Below are positions 1-9,475 of a stretch of DNA of 64,000 nucleotides, in pieces. The DNA lies in NCBI GenBank assembly GCA_036310005.1, contig JAXJSP010000052.1, positions 15,090 to 79,089 on the forward strand, given 5' to 3'. This DNA comes from JAXJSP01 sp036310005. GTDB lineage: Bacteria > Bacillota > Clostridia > Oscillospirales > Acutalibacteraceae. The position numbers were made by a program, and so were the translations under genes. Within the stretch, counting starts at the first letter, position 1. Each line of letters starts with the position of its first letter. A model generated the notes under the pieces. It searched no databases and was not told where the DNA came from. It saw only the letters and a list, made by a program, of their open reading frames with translations.

Positions 1-261
1 ACAAAAAGTCATTGGTGTTGTAATTACTTCATCGCCCGGTTTAATTCCTGCAACGGTGAGAGCCAAGTGTTCTCCGGCTGTGTTAGAACTTACAGCCAGA
101 GCATATTTTGCTCCTACTTTTTCAGCAAATCTTTTTTCAAATTCTGCAGTAACAGGACCATGGGTCCACCAGTTCGATTTAATTACTTTTACTACATTAT
201 CTATTTCAGCAGAATCATAATACGGAACTGCATATTGTATAAATTCACGTCTAATTTCCAA
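1..261 (-). CDS. DegT/DnrJ/EryC1/StrS-family sugar aminotransferase, N-terminal part (cut by window edge)
   Basis: PLP-dependent aminotransferase family that makes amino sugars for surface polysaccharides or glycans. The 87 visible codons show the family N-terminus: an R-x-E-F start, the SNWWTHGP segment, and VSSNTAGEHLAL followed by GIKPGDEVITTPMTF. The catalytic lysine lies beyond the edge. I chose the TTG at 261 because AGGAG at 271-275 sits 9 bases upstream; an in-frame TTG at 270 directly abuts that site and is less likely. It follows the CapD-like gene but lies behind a terminator and has its own promoter. The family is clear; the exact substrate is not. Confidence 0.85.
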   Translation of the reverse strand, partial: MEIRREFIQYAVPYYDSAEIDNVVKVIKSNWWTHGPVTAEFEKRFAEKVGAKYALAVSSNTAGEHLALTVAGIKPGDEVITTPMTFC

Positions 262-283
262 AATATTCAACTCCTGTCAATTC

Positions 284-312
284 ATTATAATATATTTTAT
301 ACAAAATTACAA
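284..312 (-). promoter_or_regulatory. Promoter for the DegT-type aminotransferase
   Basis: On the minus strand TTGTAA (307-312), a 17-base spacer and TATAAT (284-289). It starts just past the terminator of the CapD-like gene, so the aminotransferase is probably transcribed separately. Confidence 0.6.
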
Positions 313-317
313 GATAA

Positions 318-343
318 AAAGGAGTTACTTTTGTAACTCCTTT
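318..343 (-). terminator. Intrinsic terminator after the CapD-like gene
   Basis: Perfect 11-bp stem (318-328 with 333-343) and a 4-base loop, followed on the minus strand by a run of T. It lies 12 bases after the stop codon at 356. Confidence 0.85.
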
Positions 344-355
344 AAAATAATACGA

Positions 356-2248
356 TTAATTTTCCTTATGTACGAATGTCGGAACAATTTTACTAACTAA
401 TTTAAATATATTTTCCTCAGTTTCTTCATTTACATTATTATTCAAATCAATTAATTGACTTAAAAAACTGTCTCCATCTTCCTTAATAGGTTTCATAATG
501 AAGATTTTATTGTTTGCAGTTTTATCAAATCGTTCTCCGTCAATTCTTAACTCTTCAAATAATTTTTCGCCCGGTCTTAAACCGCTGATAACAATTTTAA
601 TATCTTTGTTAGGAGTGTGCCCGGATAGTTTGATAAGGTCACAAGCCAAATCATAAATCTTGACAGGTTCTCCCATATCAAGCACAAAGATTTCTCCGCC
701 TTTTGCCATTGCGCCTGCTTCTAAAACAAGTTGAACCGCTTCCGGAATAGTCATAAAATATCTTCTCATATCCGGATGAGTAACTGTAACAGGTCCGCCC
801 TCACTGATCTGTTTTTGGAAGAAAGGTATTACACTTCCGTTAGAGCCCAAAACATTTCCGAATCTAACTGCAGCAAATTCAGTATCACCGTCTTTATCAA
901 GATGTTGGATTATCAGTTCGGCAATTCTCTTGGATGCACCCATAATATTTGTAGGATTAACTGCTTTGTCGGTAGAAATTGTAATAAATTTTTCAACCTT
1001 GTGGTCAATAGCAGTTAAAGCAAGATTATAAGTGCCAAAGACATTATTTTTAATTGCCTCTTTGGGGTTAATTTCCATCATCGGCACATGTTTATGTGCA
1101 GCCGCATGAAATACTATTTGCGGATTGAATTCATTAAATACTTCTTCTAATCTTTTCTTATCTCTGATTGAGCCTAAACGCATTACAAATCTGTCGTTTT
1201 CAAACTTTTCTTTTAACGCGTTATCAATGAAAAACAAACCGTTTTCGTTAATATCAAATACAATTAATTTTTTGCAACCGAAGGATAAAACCTGTTTACA
1301 GATTTCGGAGCCGATAGAACCGGCGCCGCCTGTAACTAAAACAGTTTTGTCTTTTATAAAATCAATTACAGTCTGCATATTCAGATTTACTGAATCTCTG
1401 TGCAATAAATCTTCGTATTTAATGTTTGTTATTCCTACACTGTCTAAATCAGCTTGAGCATCACCGAGTTCGCCAAAACGCTGAATAGTGCAATTTGTTG
1501 ATCTGCATTCTTCAATTACAAACTTAATCAGTTCCTTAGGAGCAGTCGGTATTGCTACTATAACATGTTCGATTTTGTATTTATCAATCGCTTCTAAAAG
1601 CGAGTTTTTATTGCCATATACTTTTAAGCCTTGTATTCTTCTGCCGATTAGCTCGGGATTGTCATCAATGAAAATAATCGGCGCCAAGCCCATATCGTGA
1701 TGATTTTCAAGTTTGCTTTTTAAATATACACCCGCTTCACCGGCACCGTATATTAAAGTTCTTTTTAATGACGGATCGCTGCCGTTAACGGTCAAGACAC
1801 TGAAATTCAATACTTTTGCTATCGAACGCCCGATAATTGCTAAAACGAATAACAGTAAAATAGCGATAAACAGCACTTTTTTTCTCAAGTTATCTGAATA
1901 TAACAATGAATTTTCAACAATATATTTATCTCTGAAAACAGGATAGATATAATTAAATCCGATAAATGCGGCTCCGGTGAAAATAACAGAAACAGCCTGT
2001 CTTAGCATATCTGCTAAACCAAAATGTTTTAAAACCACACCATAAGATTTAAATACGAAATTAAAAAGTATATATATAACCGAAAAAGCAATTAAAAACA
2101 ACCAAGGGTTGATTTTATAAGATGTGAAATAAGAAAATAAACTCTTATTATCTGACAGCATACAAGCAGACATAAGAGAAATTAATACGCTGAAAACATC
2201 CCAAAGAATTAGAATAAATGTATATAAATATCGTTTTAACCCTTTCAT
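356..2248 (-). CDS. FlaA1/CapD-type membrane NDP-sugar 4,6-dehydratase/epimerase
   Basis: Membrane-bound nucleotide-sugar dehydratase of the CapD/PglF/EpsC type, which converts UDP-GlcNAc-like substrates for capsule, exopolysaccharide or glycan synthesis. Of 630 residues, the first ~145 hold about four membrane segments. A first nucleotide-binding fold has YGAGEAG near 168. The catalytic SDR domain has TGGAGSIGSE at 306-315, HAAAHKHVP near 382-390, and TDKA (426-429) followed by ASKR (438-441), the layout of this family. Length is typical. It has a strong promoter and its own terminator. The aminotransferase downstream would act on the keto sugar made here; this pairing is known for bacillosamine-type pathways, but the product here is inferred. 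Confidence 0.9.
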   Translation of the reverse strand: MKGLKRYLYTFILILWDVFSVLISLMSACMLSDNKSLFSYFTSYKINPWLFLIAFSVIYILFNFVFKSYGVVLKHFGLADMLRQAVSVIFTGAAFIGFNYIYPVFRDKYIVENSLLYSDNLRKKVLFIAILLLFVLAIIGRSIAKVLNFSVLTVNGSDPSLKRTLIYGAGEAGVYLKSKLENHHDMGLAPIIFIDDNPELIGRRIQGLKVYGNKNSLLEAIDKYKIEHVIVAIPTAPKELIKFVIEECRSTNCTIQRFGELGDAQADLDSVGITNIKYEDLLHRDSVNLNMQTVIDFIKDKTVLVTGGAGSIGSEICKQVLSFGCKKLIVFDINENGLFFIDNALKEKFENDRFVMRLGSIRDKKRLEEVFNEFNPQIVFHAAAHKHVPMMEINPKEAIKNNVFGTYNLALTAIDHKVEKFITISTDKAVNPTNIMGASKRIAELIIQHLDKDGDTEFAAVRFGNVLGSNGSVIPFFQKQISEGGPVTVTHPDMRRYFMTIPEAVQLVLEAGAMAKGGEIFVLDMGEPVKIYDLACDLIKLSGHTPNKDIKIVISGLRPGEKLFEELRIDGERFDKTANNKIFIMKPIKEDGDSFLSQLIDLNNNVNEETEENIFKLVSKIVPTFVHKEN

Positions 2249-2281
2249 TTTGCTCTCCTTTTACTATGAATTCCTTAAATC

Positions 2282-2310
2282 ATTTTAACATAATCAGTCT
2301 GTAAAGTCAA
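2282..2310 (-). promoter_or_regulatory. Promoter for the CapD-like gene
   Basis: TTGACT (2305-2310), 17-base spacer, TAAAAT (2282-2287) on the minus strand. A good AGGAG ribosome-binding site precedes the ATG at 2248. Confidence 0.75.
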
Positions 2311-2320
2311 GAAAGCGGCA

Positions 2321-2575
2321 CTATAGCAAAAATGTATTCAGTACTAAAATCAGTAAATCTCCACCAATTCCGAGAACTGAACAGACACCGATATTAAAAT
2401 AGTTGATAGGTATATATAAACCGGTAAACTTTGAAGTCAGATTTATCAAACACATTACGATAATACCGCTTGAAAAGAAAACTATAAATTTAACTATCTT
2501 ATTTTTTGTTTTAGATATATAAAACAAAGTAACAAGAGAAACTAAAATTAAAACACCAAAATAAATATATTTCAT
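2321..2575 (-). CDS. bofA: BofA-family pro-sigma-K processing inhibitor-like membrane protein
   Basis: Small membrane protein of 84 residues. In Bacillus BofA holds the sigma-K processing protease SpoIVFB inactive in the outer forespore membrane. Hydrophobic segments lie at about 3-21 and 30-50. The C-terminal stretch with PINYFN and LGIGGDLL resembles the conserved C-terminal block of the family, and the length fits (BofA is about 87). It lies downstream of tyrS at the end of the long operon, about 50 bases away. SpoIVB, which signals to this pathway in Bacillus, is encoded elsewhere in the window. The assignment rests on length, topology and the C-terminal motif. Confidence 0.7.
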   Translation of the reverse strand: MKYIYFGVLILVSLVTLFYISKTKNKIVKFIVFFSSGIIVMCLINLTSKFTGLYIPINYFNIGVCSVLGIGGDLLILVLNTFLL

Positions 2576-2624
2576 AAATTCACCCTGTAAATCTTATGAT
2601 AATATAATTTACTATATGTCCATT

Positions 2625-3836
2625 TTATTTTACTACTCTATGATATGTTTTTTTACCTTTTTTCAAGATCATTTCATTATTTTTAAAATCGTTTTCACTA
2701 ATAACATAATTAACATCAGTGATTTTGATTGAATTTATGCTTACACCGCCCTGTTGTACATTTCTTCTTGCATCAGATTTAGAAGAACATACTCCTGTTG
2801 CGGCAAGTACATCTAATAAAGACATACCAACAGCATCTTTTATTTCTGTTGAAGGTGTATTCTCGGTATTTCCGGCACCGCTAAACAACGCTTTTGTTGC
2901 TTGTTTTGCTTTTTCAGCCTCATCTTCTCCGTGAATTAATTTTGTAACTTCAAATGCTAAGCGCTCTTTTGCAACATTAATTTCAGCACCTTTAAGATTA
3001 GCGTACTGTTCAATTTCGTCAACCGGCATAAAAGTGAGTATTTTCATCGTGTTAATTACATCGGCATCGGCAATATTTCTCCAATACTGATAAAAGTCGT
3101 AAGGTGATGTTTTTTCAGGATCTAACCAAACTGCACCTTTCTCGGTTTTACCCATTTTTTTGCCTTCACTTGTTGTCAAAAGTTTAACGGTTAAACCATA
3201 TACATCTCTTCCGTCTGCCCTACGATTTAATTCAACACCGCCGATAATGTTTGCCCATTGGTCATCGCCGCCAAGTTGCATTAAACAACCGTATTTTCTG
3301 CTAAGCATTAAAAAGTCATAACTTTGCATTAACATATAATTTAATTCAAAAAATGTCAAACCGCGTTCTAATCTTTGCTTATAACATTCAGCAGCCAACA
3401 TTCTGTTAACAGAAAAATGTACACCGATTTCTCTTAAGAAATCTACATAGTTTAAATTCAAAAGCCAATCAGCATTATTAACCATTATTGCTTTTCCGTC
3501 AGAAAAATCAATGAATTTTGACATTTGCTGCTGAAAACGACTAATATTGTGATCTATATATTCTTTTGTTAACATTTTACGCATATCGGTTTTTCCGCTC
3601 GGATCACCAATCATTCCTGTACCGCCGCCGAAAAGAGCAATAGGCCTGTGGCCTGCTCTTTGCATGTGCGCCATTACCATCATAGCAACAAAATGACCAA
3701 CATGAAGACTGTCCGCTGTCGGGTCAAAACCAATATAAAAAGTTATTTTTTCTTTTTCAAGAAGTTCTTTAACTTTTTCTTCATCGGTACACTGAGCAAT
3801 CATACCTCTTTTTGTTAATTCATCAAATACTGACAT
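2625..3836 (-). CDS. tyrS: Tyrosine--tRNA ligase
   Basis: Charges tRNA-Tyr with tyrosine in the cytoplasm. Class I signature GFDPTADSLHVGH at residues 36-48 (HVGH is the HIGH motif), the tyrosine-binding region QSYDFLMLSRKYGCLMQLGGDDQW, and KMGKT at 227-231 as the KMSKS loop. A C-terminal S4 RNA-binding domain spans about 338-403. The ATG at 3836 is preferred because GGAGGAG lies just upstream; an upstream in-frame TTG at 3857 would put that site inside the gene. The start follows the recN stop by 17 bases. No T-box leader is visible, which fits expression from the upstream operon. Confidence 0.97.
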   Translation of the reverse strand: MSVFDELTKRGMIAQCTDEEKVKELLEKEKITFYIGFDPTADSLHVGHFVAMMVMAHMQRAGHRPIALFGGGTGMIGDPSGKTDMRKMLTKEYIDHNISRFQQQMSKFIDFSDGKAIMVNNADWLLNLNYVDFLREIGVHFSVNRMLAAECYKQRLERGLTFFELNYMLMQSYDFLMLSRKYGCLMQLGGDDQWANIIGGVELNRRADGRDVYGLTVKLLTTSEGKKMGKTEKGAVWLDPEKTSPYDFYQYWRNIADADVINTMKILTFMPVDEIEQYANLKGAEINVAKERLAFEVTKLIHGEDEAEKAKQATKALFSGAGNTENTPSTEIKDAVGMSLLDVLAATGVCSSKSDARRNVQQGGVSINSIKITDVNYVISENDFKNNEMILKKGKKTYHRVVK

Positions 3837-3853
3837 TTTCTCTCCTCCGTTTG

Positions 3854-5512
3854 TCAATTATTATTAATTAATTCTTCAGCAAATCTTATACTTGCATCTG
3901 TAATTTTATCACCGGAAATCATTTTTGAAATAACCTTAATTCTTTCTTCCCTGTTTAAAAGTTGAACTTTTGTTGAAACCGACGACTCAAGGACATTCTT
4001 TTCAATTAAATAATGATTATCTGCCATTGAAGCAATTTGCGGTAAATGAGTAACACACAAGACTTGCTTTGATTTTGAAATTTTTTTTAATTTGATGCCG
4101 ACTTTTTTAGCGGCATTACCGCTTATTCCTGTATCAATTTCATCAAATATTAAACTTGCAACTTCATCATTATCCGACAAAACGCTCTTAATTGCAAGCA
4201 TTATTCTTGAAAGTTCGCCGCCGGATGCAATTTTTTGCAACGGTTTTGGGGCTTCACCCAAGTTAGAAGATATCAAAAATTCAACATCGTCTTTTCCGTT
4301 GATACCGTATGATTTATCATTTATATTTACTGCAAACTTGACTTTTGGCATATCTAAAAACTCAAGTTCCTGACATATTAATTTGCTGAGTTTTTCTGCA
4401 TATTTTTTTCTGCAACAAGTAAGTTCATTTGCTGCAGTCATTAGTTTTTCTGCTAAATCATCACATTTTACTGTAAGTTCTTCAATTATTTTATCATTGT
4501 TTTCAATCTTAAAATATTCTTCTTTGCAATTTGCCAAATATTGAAGCATTTTTTCTTCGCTATTACCGTATTTTGATGATAACTTATATAAATAATCAAG
4601 TCTTTCCTCAATAAACTTTAATTCTTCTTGGTCAAAATCTATTGAATTGATTTTATTTTTAACAGTACTTAATAATTCATCTAACTCAAAACTTAAATCT
4701 GTTATGTTTTCGCAGTTTTGTTTAAACTCAGGCATAAATGTCATAATTTGAGAAAGACAATTTGATAATAAATTGATATTTGAAATGACACCTTCAGAAT
4801 TTTCATCATCGTCTAATATTGAAGCAACAGAAGATAAAAGATTAATAATTCTTTCACTGTTTTTTATAAGTTCCCTTTTCGATTTTAATTTTTCAATTTC
4901 ACCGATTTCAATATTAGCACTTTCTAATTCATTTATTGAATATTTTAAAGATTCAGTCTTTTCTGTTGCAGATTTTTCGGCTGAAATCAGCTTGTTTAAA
5001 TATTTTTTATTCTCTTTATATTCATTATAAATTTCAGTATATTTATCTATTAATTTGGAATTATCGGCAAACAAATCTAAAAATTTTATATGAAATTCCT
5101 TAGACAACAGCGCTTGTGAATCGTGTTGACCGTGTATGTTAATTAACTGTTGTGAAATATTTTTTACAATTGTAGTTGTTGAAGGAATTCCGTTAATTCT
5201 GATTGAACTTTTACCGTCTTTTGATATTTTTTTAGATATTAATATATCATCGTCAATTTCATAATTCAATTGTTTTAAGGCAAATTTTACTGAGTCGGAA
5301 ACATCAGTAAATAAAGCAGTCACCAAAGCAAAATCTGCCCCTGTGCGAACTAAATCGCGAGAGGTTCTTTCGCCTAAAATTGCATTAATAGAATCAATAA
5401 TAATTGATTTTCCGGCGCCCGTTTCACCTGTAAGCACATTAAAACCCATATTAAATTCTATATCAGCCTTTTCAATTACAGCAATATTTTCAATATGAAT
5501 TGAACTTAACAT
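3854..5512 (-). CDS. recN: DNA repair protein RecN
   Basis: SMC-like ATPase that acts early at double-strand breaks. Walker A GETGAGKS at 29-36, long central coiled coil, ABC signature ASGGELSR and Walker B LIFDEIDTGISG near the C-terminus, then VTHLPQIAS. 552 residues is usual. It follows argR by 15 bases, the conserved Firmicutes order argR-recN, and runs into tyrS. Confidence 0.97.
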   Translation of the reverse strand: MLSSIHIENIAVIEKADIEFNMGFNVLTGETGAGKSIIIDSINAILGERTSRDLVRTGADFALVTALFTDVSDSVKFALKQLNYEIDDDILISKKISKDGKSSIRINGIPSTTTIVKNISQQLINIHGQHDSQALLSKEFHIKFLDLFADNSKLIDKYTEIYNEYKENKKYLNKLISAEKSATEKTESLKYSINELESANIEIGEIEKLKSKRELIKNSERIINLLSSVASILDDDENSEGVISNINLLSNCLSQIMTFMPEFKQNCENITDLSFELDELLSTVKNKINSIDFDQEELKFIEERLDYLYKLSSKYGNSEEKMLQYLANCKEEYFKIENNDKIIEELTVKCDDLAEKLMTAANELTCCRKKYAEKLSKLICQELEFLDMPKVKFAVNINDKSYGINGKDDVEFLISSNLGEAPKPLQKIASGGELSRIMLAIKSVLSDNDEVASLIFDEIDTGISGNAAKKVGIKLKKISKSKQVLCVTHLPQIASMADNHYLIEKNVLESSVSTKVQLLNREERIKVISKMISGDKITDASIRFAEELINNN

Positions 5513-5527
5513 TTTTTCTTATCCTTA

Positions 5528-5971
5528 TTAAAACAATTTATCAATCTCGTTGATAATTTTTTTAGAATCTTCTTCTGACCTTGTAATTAATAATATAGTA
5601 TCATCACCGGCTATTGTACCTATAATTCCGTCAATATGTCTTTGGTCAATTCTTGCGGCACCGGCTTGTGCCATACCGGGATTTAACTTAATTACTATAT
5701 TGTTTAATGAGTAATTAATGCTTATTATTGATGACTTAATAAAATTGTCAACTACTTGCTTTGATTCGGTCTGTTGAAATACTTTATAACAATAAACTCC
5801 ATATAAATTCACAGATTTAGTCAATTTTAATTTTTTTATATCTCTTGAAACCGTTGCTTGCGTTACATTAAAACCTAAATTATTCAATTCGGTTCTTAAT
5901 TGCTCCTGAGTTTCAATTTCTTTACTGTTTATTATATTTATGATAGCATCCTGTCTTTTTGAAACTTTCAT
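5528..5971 (-). CDS. argR: Arginine repressor ArgR/AhrC
   Basis: Hexameric arginine-responsive regulator of arginine synthesis and breakdown. The N-terminal winged helix contains TQATVSRDIKKL (recognition helix). The C-terminal arginine-binding and oligomerisation domain carries NPGMAQAGAARID and GTIAGDDTILLITR. 147 residues is standard. AAGGAG precedes the ATG. It lies between nadK and recN as in Bacillus and many Clostridia. Confidence 0.96.
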   Translation of the reverse strand: MKVSKRQDAIINIINSKEIETQEQLRTELNNLGFNVTQATVSRDIKKLKLTKSVNLYGVYCYKVFQQTESKQVVDNFIKSSIISINYSLNNIVIKLNPGMAQAGAARIDQRHIDGIIGTIAGDDTILLITRSEEDSKKIINEIDKLF

Positions 5972-5980
5972 ATAAACTCC

Positions 5981-6823
5981 TTAATTAAGTTTATTTTTCA
6001 AAACATCATAAAAAGATGTGTTTTTAAATTTGATTAATCTGGCACAAGTATCTAAGGAACATTCAAAATTAATTAATTCTTGTTCAGAAAAAACAGAGCC
6101 TTCTTCCCTACCGTCAAAAGCGGCCTTGATATCTAACTTTTGTCCTTTTTTTGTGTTGTTTTTAATTTTAATTTTGTATTTGTTGTCCGCTGATAAAATT
6201 ACGCTTCTTGCGACTACCGAATGAGCGCAAATCGGTGTAATAATAAAGCAGTCAATATTCGGGTCGGTAATCGGACCCCCAGCAGATAAAGAATAAGCAG
6301 TCGAACCGGTGGGAGTACTGATAATAACACCGTCTGCACTATACGAAAGAGTTAAATTATCATTTGTATACAATTCGATTTCAGCAAGGCCGGAACACGA
6401 TGTATTTTTAACAACTAAATCATTTAAGCAATAATGAGTCTGTCCGTTTTCTTCAGTCGCTTTAATCAAAAGCCTTTTTTCAATACTGTAGTCACCGGTT
6501 ATAAGTTTATCCAACAAATCAAGTTCATCCAATTCTATAGAGGCCATATAACCGATAGTACCGTTATTAACACCTAAAACAGGCTTGTTATAATAAGAGG
6601 CTAATTTAGCGCTTCTTATAATTGTTGCATCACCACCGACAGCGACAATTATATCGGAATTCAAATAAACATTGTCACTGTAAATATTATTATTTCCAAA
6701 CAGTTTTTCGTTGCCCTGTTCTAAAATTACATTACAATTTAAACTTTTAAGTTTATTAATAACGCAGTTTGTAACAACACCGTTTGAATCTTTTAGTAAA
6801 TTAGTAATAATGCCGACTGTCAA
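5981..6823 (-). CDS. nadK: NAD kinase
   Basis: Phosphorylates NAD to NADP. The conserved blocks are present: LNDLVVKN, the DGVIISTPTGSTAYSLSAGGP region and PICAHS. The catalytic-loop motif, usually GGDG, reads GGDA at 63-66; the aspartate is kept. Starts with TTG at 6823, with GAGGTG 6 bases upstream. 280 residues is normal. It lies between tlyA and argR. Confidence 0.94.
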   Translation of the reverse strand: MTVGIITNLLKDSNGVVTNCVINKLKSLNCNVILEQGNEKLFGNNNIYSDNVYLNSDIIVAVGGDATIIRSAKLASYYNKPVLGVNNGTIGYMASIELDELDLLDKLITGDYSIEKRLLIKATEENGQTHYCLNDLVVKNTSCSGLAEIELYTNDNLTLSYSADGVIISTPTGSTAYSLSAGGPITDPNIDCFIITPICAHSVVARSVILSADNKYKIKIKNNTKKGQKLDIKAAFDGREEGSVFSEQELINFECSLDTCARLIKFKNTSFYDVLKNKLN

Positions 6824-6836
6824 TTATTTCACCTCG

Positions 6837-7643
6837 CTATTTATCTAAATCATTATGTGACTTTTCAACAATTTCTTTTGAAGTAACATCAATTAAACTT
6901 TCACCGATTGTACTGTTTTGCAAATATATTAAATATTCGATATTGCCTTGAGGACCTTTAATAGGCGAATATTCCAAGCCTTTAACTATAAATTTGTTTT
7001 GTAGAGCAAATGTAATTATTTTATCTATAACTTCGATATGTACTTGTTTATCTTTAACTACGCCTTTTTTACCGACTTTTTCTTTTCCTGCTTCAAATTG
7101 TGGTTTAATTAAGCAAACACATTCACCGTTTTCTTTTAATAAATTCTTTAAAACGGGTAAAATTATTTTAAGTGAAATAAACGAAACATCAACACTCGCA
7201 AAATCAAGAGCATCTGGTATTTGTTCTTTGGTGCAATATCTGAAATTAGTTCTTTCAAGATTTACAACCTTTTGACTACATCTTAGTTGCCAGGCGAGTT
7301 GACCGTATCCGACATCAACTGCATAAACTTTGCTTGCACCGTTTTGTAACATGCAGTCAGTAAAGCCCCCGGTAGATGCACCGATATCTGCACAAATCTT
7401 ATTTTCAAGACAAATATCGTAAACCTGCATAGCTTTTTCGAGTTTATAACCGCCTCGGCTAACATATTTCATCGAAGACCTTACTTCGATATTTTCATTA
7501 CCTTTTAAAAAGAAACCGGGTTTGTCTGCTTTTTGATTATCAACATATACATCGCCAGCCATAATTACAGCCCTTGCTTTTTCGCGACTCTCAACCAAAC
7601 CGTTATCTGCAAGATAAACATCTAATCTGATTTTTTCACTCAT
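6837..7643 (-). CDS. tlyA: TlyA-family rRNA 2'-O-methyltransferase
   Basis: S4 domain at about residues 5-65 (RLDVYLADNGLVESREKARA), followed by an FtsJ-like SAM-dependent methyltransferase fold with CADIGASTGGFTDC as motif I. TlyA methylates ribose on 16S/23S rRNA in mycobacteria; in Firmicutes the role is less certain. The ATG at 7643 lies behind GGTG; a GTG at 7652 is a possible alternative. It overlaps the dxs stop by 8 bases, so translation is probably coupled. Confidence 0.9.
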   Translation of the reverse strand: MSEKIRLDVYLADNGLVESREKARAVIMAGDVYVDNQKADKPGFFLKGNENIEVRSSMKYVSRGGYKLEKAMQVYDICLENKICADIGASTGGFTDCMLQNGASKVYAVDVGYGQLAWQLRCSQKVVNLERTNFRYCTKEQIPDALDFASVDVSFISLKIILPVLKNLLKENGECVCLIKPQFEAGKEKVGKKGVVKDKQVHIEVIDKIITFALQNKFIVKGLEYSPIKGPQGNIEYLIYLQNSTIGESLIDVTSKEIVEKSHNDLDK

Positions 7644-9462
7644 TGTAATCACCGTTAAACCTATTTAAAACACTTGTTTCGTCCAAATTATACTTTGCCA
7701 ATGCAGACTCATAAGACATATGCGGTACAAAATCTTCTATTGCGTTAACTGAAATTTTACCGCTGTAACCATTTTCAACCAATTGACTTATCAATAGTTC
7801 GGCAAAACCACCGTTTTTAATACCTTCTTCAAAAATAACTATATTTTTAAAGCCCATTAAATCGCTAATTAATTTTGCGGGTATAGGTTTAATTTTATTT
7901 ACTTTACAAATATTTACACATTTATCTTCAAGTGCTTTACTTACAACAGAAAACTCAATTCCGAATGTTATGGCAATACTGTCTGAATTATTATTTTTAA
8001 TAAAATAATCTTCACCGTGATACTCGTACCATTCAGGACGATATTGTTCTTTGCCGCGCGGATACCTGACTGCACTGACACCGTTATATGATATACTTTT
8101 TTCAAGCATTATTCCAAACTCGTCATAATATGCAGGTGAATATACACAAATATTAGGTATTGTATTTAAATAGGCAACATCGAATATTCCCTGATGTGTA
8201 ACTCCGTCAGCGCCGACTATTCCCGCTCTGTCGATAGCAAAAGTTATATTATAATCGGTAATAGCAGCATCGTGTATTAACTGGTCATAACTTCTTTGTA
8301 AGAAACTTGAATATACTGCAAAAACAGGCTTATAGCCCTTACTTGCAAGTCCGCAAGCAAAGGTTACAGCGTGCTGTTCAGCTATTCCGACATCGAAAAA
8401 TCTGTTTTTAAATTTCTCTCTGAATTCAACAAGTCCCGTACCTTCCGCCATCGCAGCAGTAATAGCACAGATTTTTTTATCTTTCTGCGCTAACATAACT
8501 AATTTTTTGCCGAATTCATTAGAAAATCCGTCATAATTTGCTACATAACCTTTTGAAACATCAAAACTGCCCACTCCGTGATAATCATTCGGATGTTCTT
8601 CTGCAAAATCATATCCTTTACCTTTGACAGTACAAGTATGGATAATTACAGGTCGGTTGTATTCCTTAGCGGCATTTAATGTGTCTATTAAATGCTCTAA
8701 ATCGTGTCCGTCTATTGGACCGAAAGATACATAACCCATAGACTCAAACATATCTCCGTAATATACAACACGCTTTAATAGATTTTTTGATTTACTGATT
8801 AACTGCTCTGCTGATTTACCGATGACAGGTATTTTGTTAAGTTTGTGTTTAACTATATTTTTACTTTTAATATAATCGGTTGACGAACGAATATTATTAA
8901 GATATTGATGTAAACTGCCGACATTTTTAGAAATCGACATTTCATTATCATTTATAATTACAATCAATTTATCGTTTGAATTACCGGCATTATTGAATGC
9001 TTCAAAAAACATTCCGCCTGTCATGGCACCGTCACCTATTACATCAACAACATAGTTGTCGTTTTTAAGCATGGTATTTGCTTTTGCAATACCGCATGCA
9101 GCAGAAAAAGAATTACTGCTGTGTCCTGAAATAAAAGCATCATACTCAGACTCACTTGGATTCATAAAGCCGGACAGTCCGCCTTCTTTTCTTATAGTAT
9201 CAAATCTGTCTTGCCTTTTTGTAAGGAGTTTATGAGTATAACATTGATGTCCGACATCAAATAAAAACGAATCATTCGGGCAATCAAAAACATAGTGCAT
9301 AGCAACAGTTAATTCTACTACACCTAAATTAGATGCTAAATGACCACCGTTTTTTGAAACAGTTTGAATAAGTTTTTTTCTGATTTCATCGCACAAACAA
9401 TTAAGCTCAGAAATATTCAATTTTTTGATGTCTTTCGGAGACTTAATTTGTTCTAAATACAT
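7636..9462 (-). CDS. dxs: 1-deoxy-D-xylulose-5-phosphate synthase
   Basis: First enzyme of the MEP isoprenoid pathway: pyruvate plus glyceraldehyde 3-phosphate to DXP, using thiamine diphosphate. Visible are SNLGVVELTVAMHYVF, the ThDP/Mg motif GDGAMTGGM..NNAG..ND, GPIDGHD, the transketolase segment AEQHAVTFACGLA and DRAGIVGADGVTHQG. 608 residues is slightly short of 620-640. Placed between ispA and tlyA, the usual order. Confidence 0.97.
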   Translation of the reverse strand: MYLEQIKSPKDIKKLNISELNCLCDEIRKKLIQTVSKNGGHLASNLGVVELTVAMHYVFDCPNDSFLFDVGHQCYTHKLLTKRQDRFDTIRKEGGLSGFMNPSESEYDAFISGHSSNSFSAACGIAKANTMLKNDNYVVDVIGDGAMTGGMFFEAFNNAGNSNDKLIVIINDNEMSISKNVGSLHQYLNNIRSSTDYIKSKNIVKHKLNKIPVIGKSAEQLISKSKNLLKRVVYYGDMFESMGYVSFGPIDGHDLEHLIDTLNAAKEYNRPVIIHTCTVKGKGYDFAEEHPNDYHGVGSFDVSKGYVANYDGFSNEFGKKLVMLAQKDKKICAITAAMAEGTGLVEFREKFKNRFFDVGIAEQHAVTFACGLASKGYKPVFAVYSSFLQRSYDQLIHDAAITDYNITFAIDRAGIVGADGVTHQGIFDVAYLNTIPNICVYSPAYYDEFGIMLEKSISYNGVSAVRYPRGKEQYRPEWYEYHGEDYFIKNNNSDSIAITFGIEFSVVSKALEDKCVNICKVNKIKPIPAKLISDLMGFKNIVIFEEGIKNGGFAELLISQLVENGYSGKISVNAIEDFVPHMSYESALAKYNLDETSVLNRFNGDYNE

Positions 9463-9475
9463 TTTTTACCTCTGA

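Noticed and set aside
3837..3860. T-box riboswitch for tyrS
   Set aside because: tyrS begins 17 bases after recN; there is no leader to hold a T-box.
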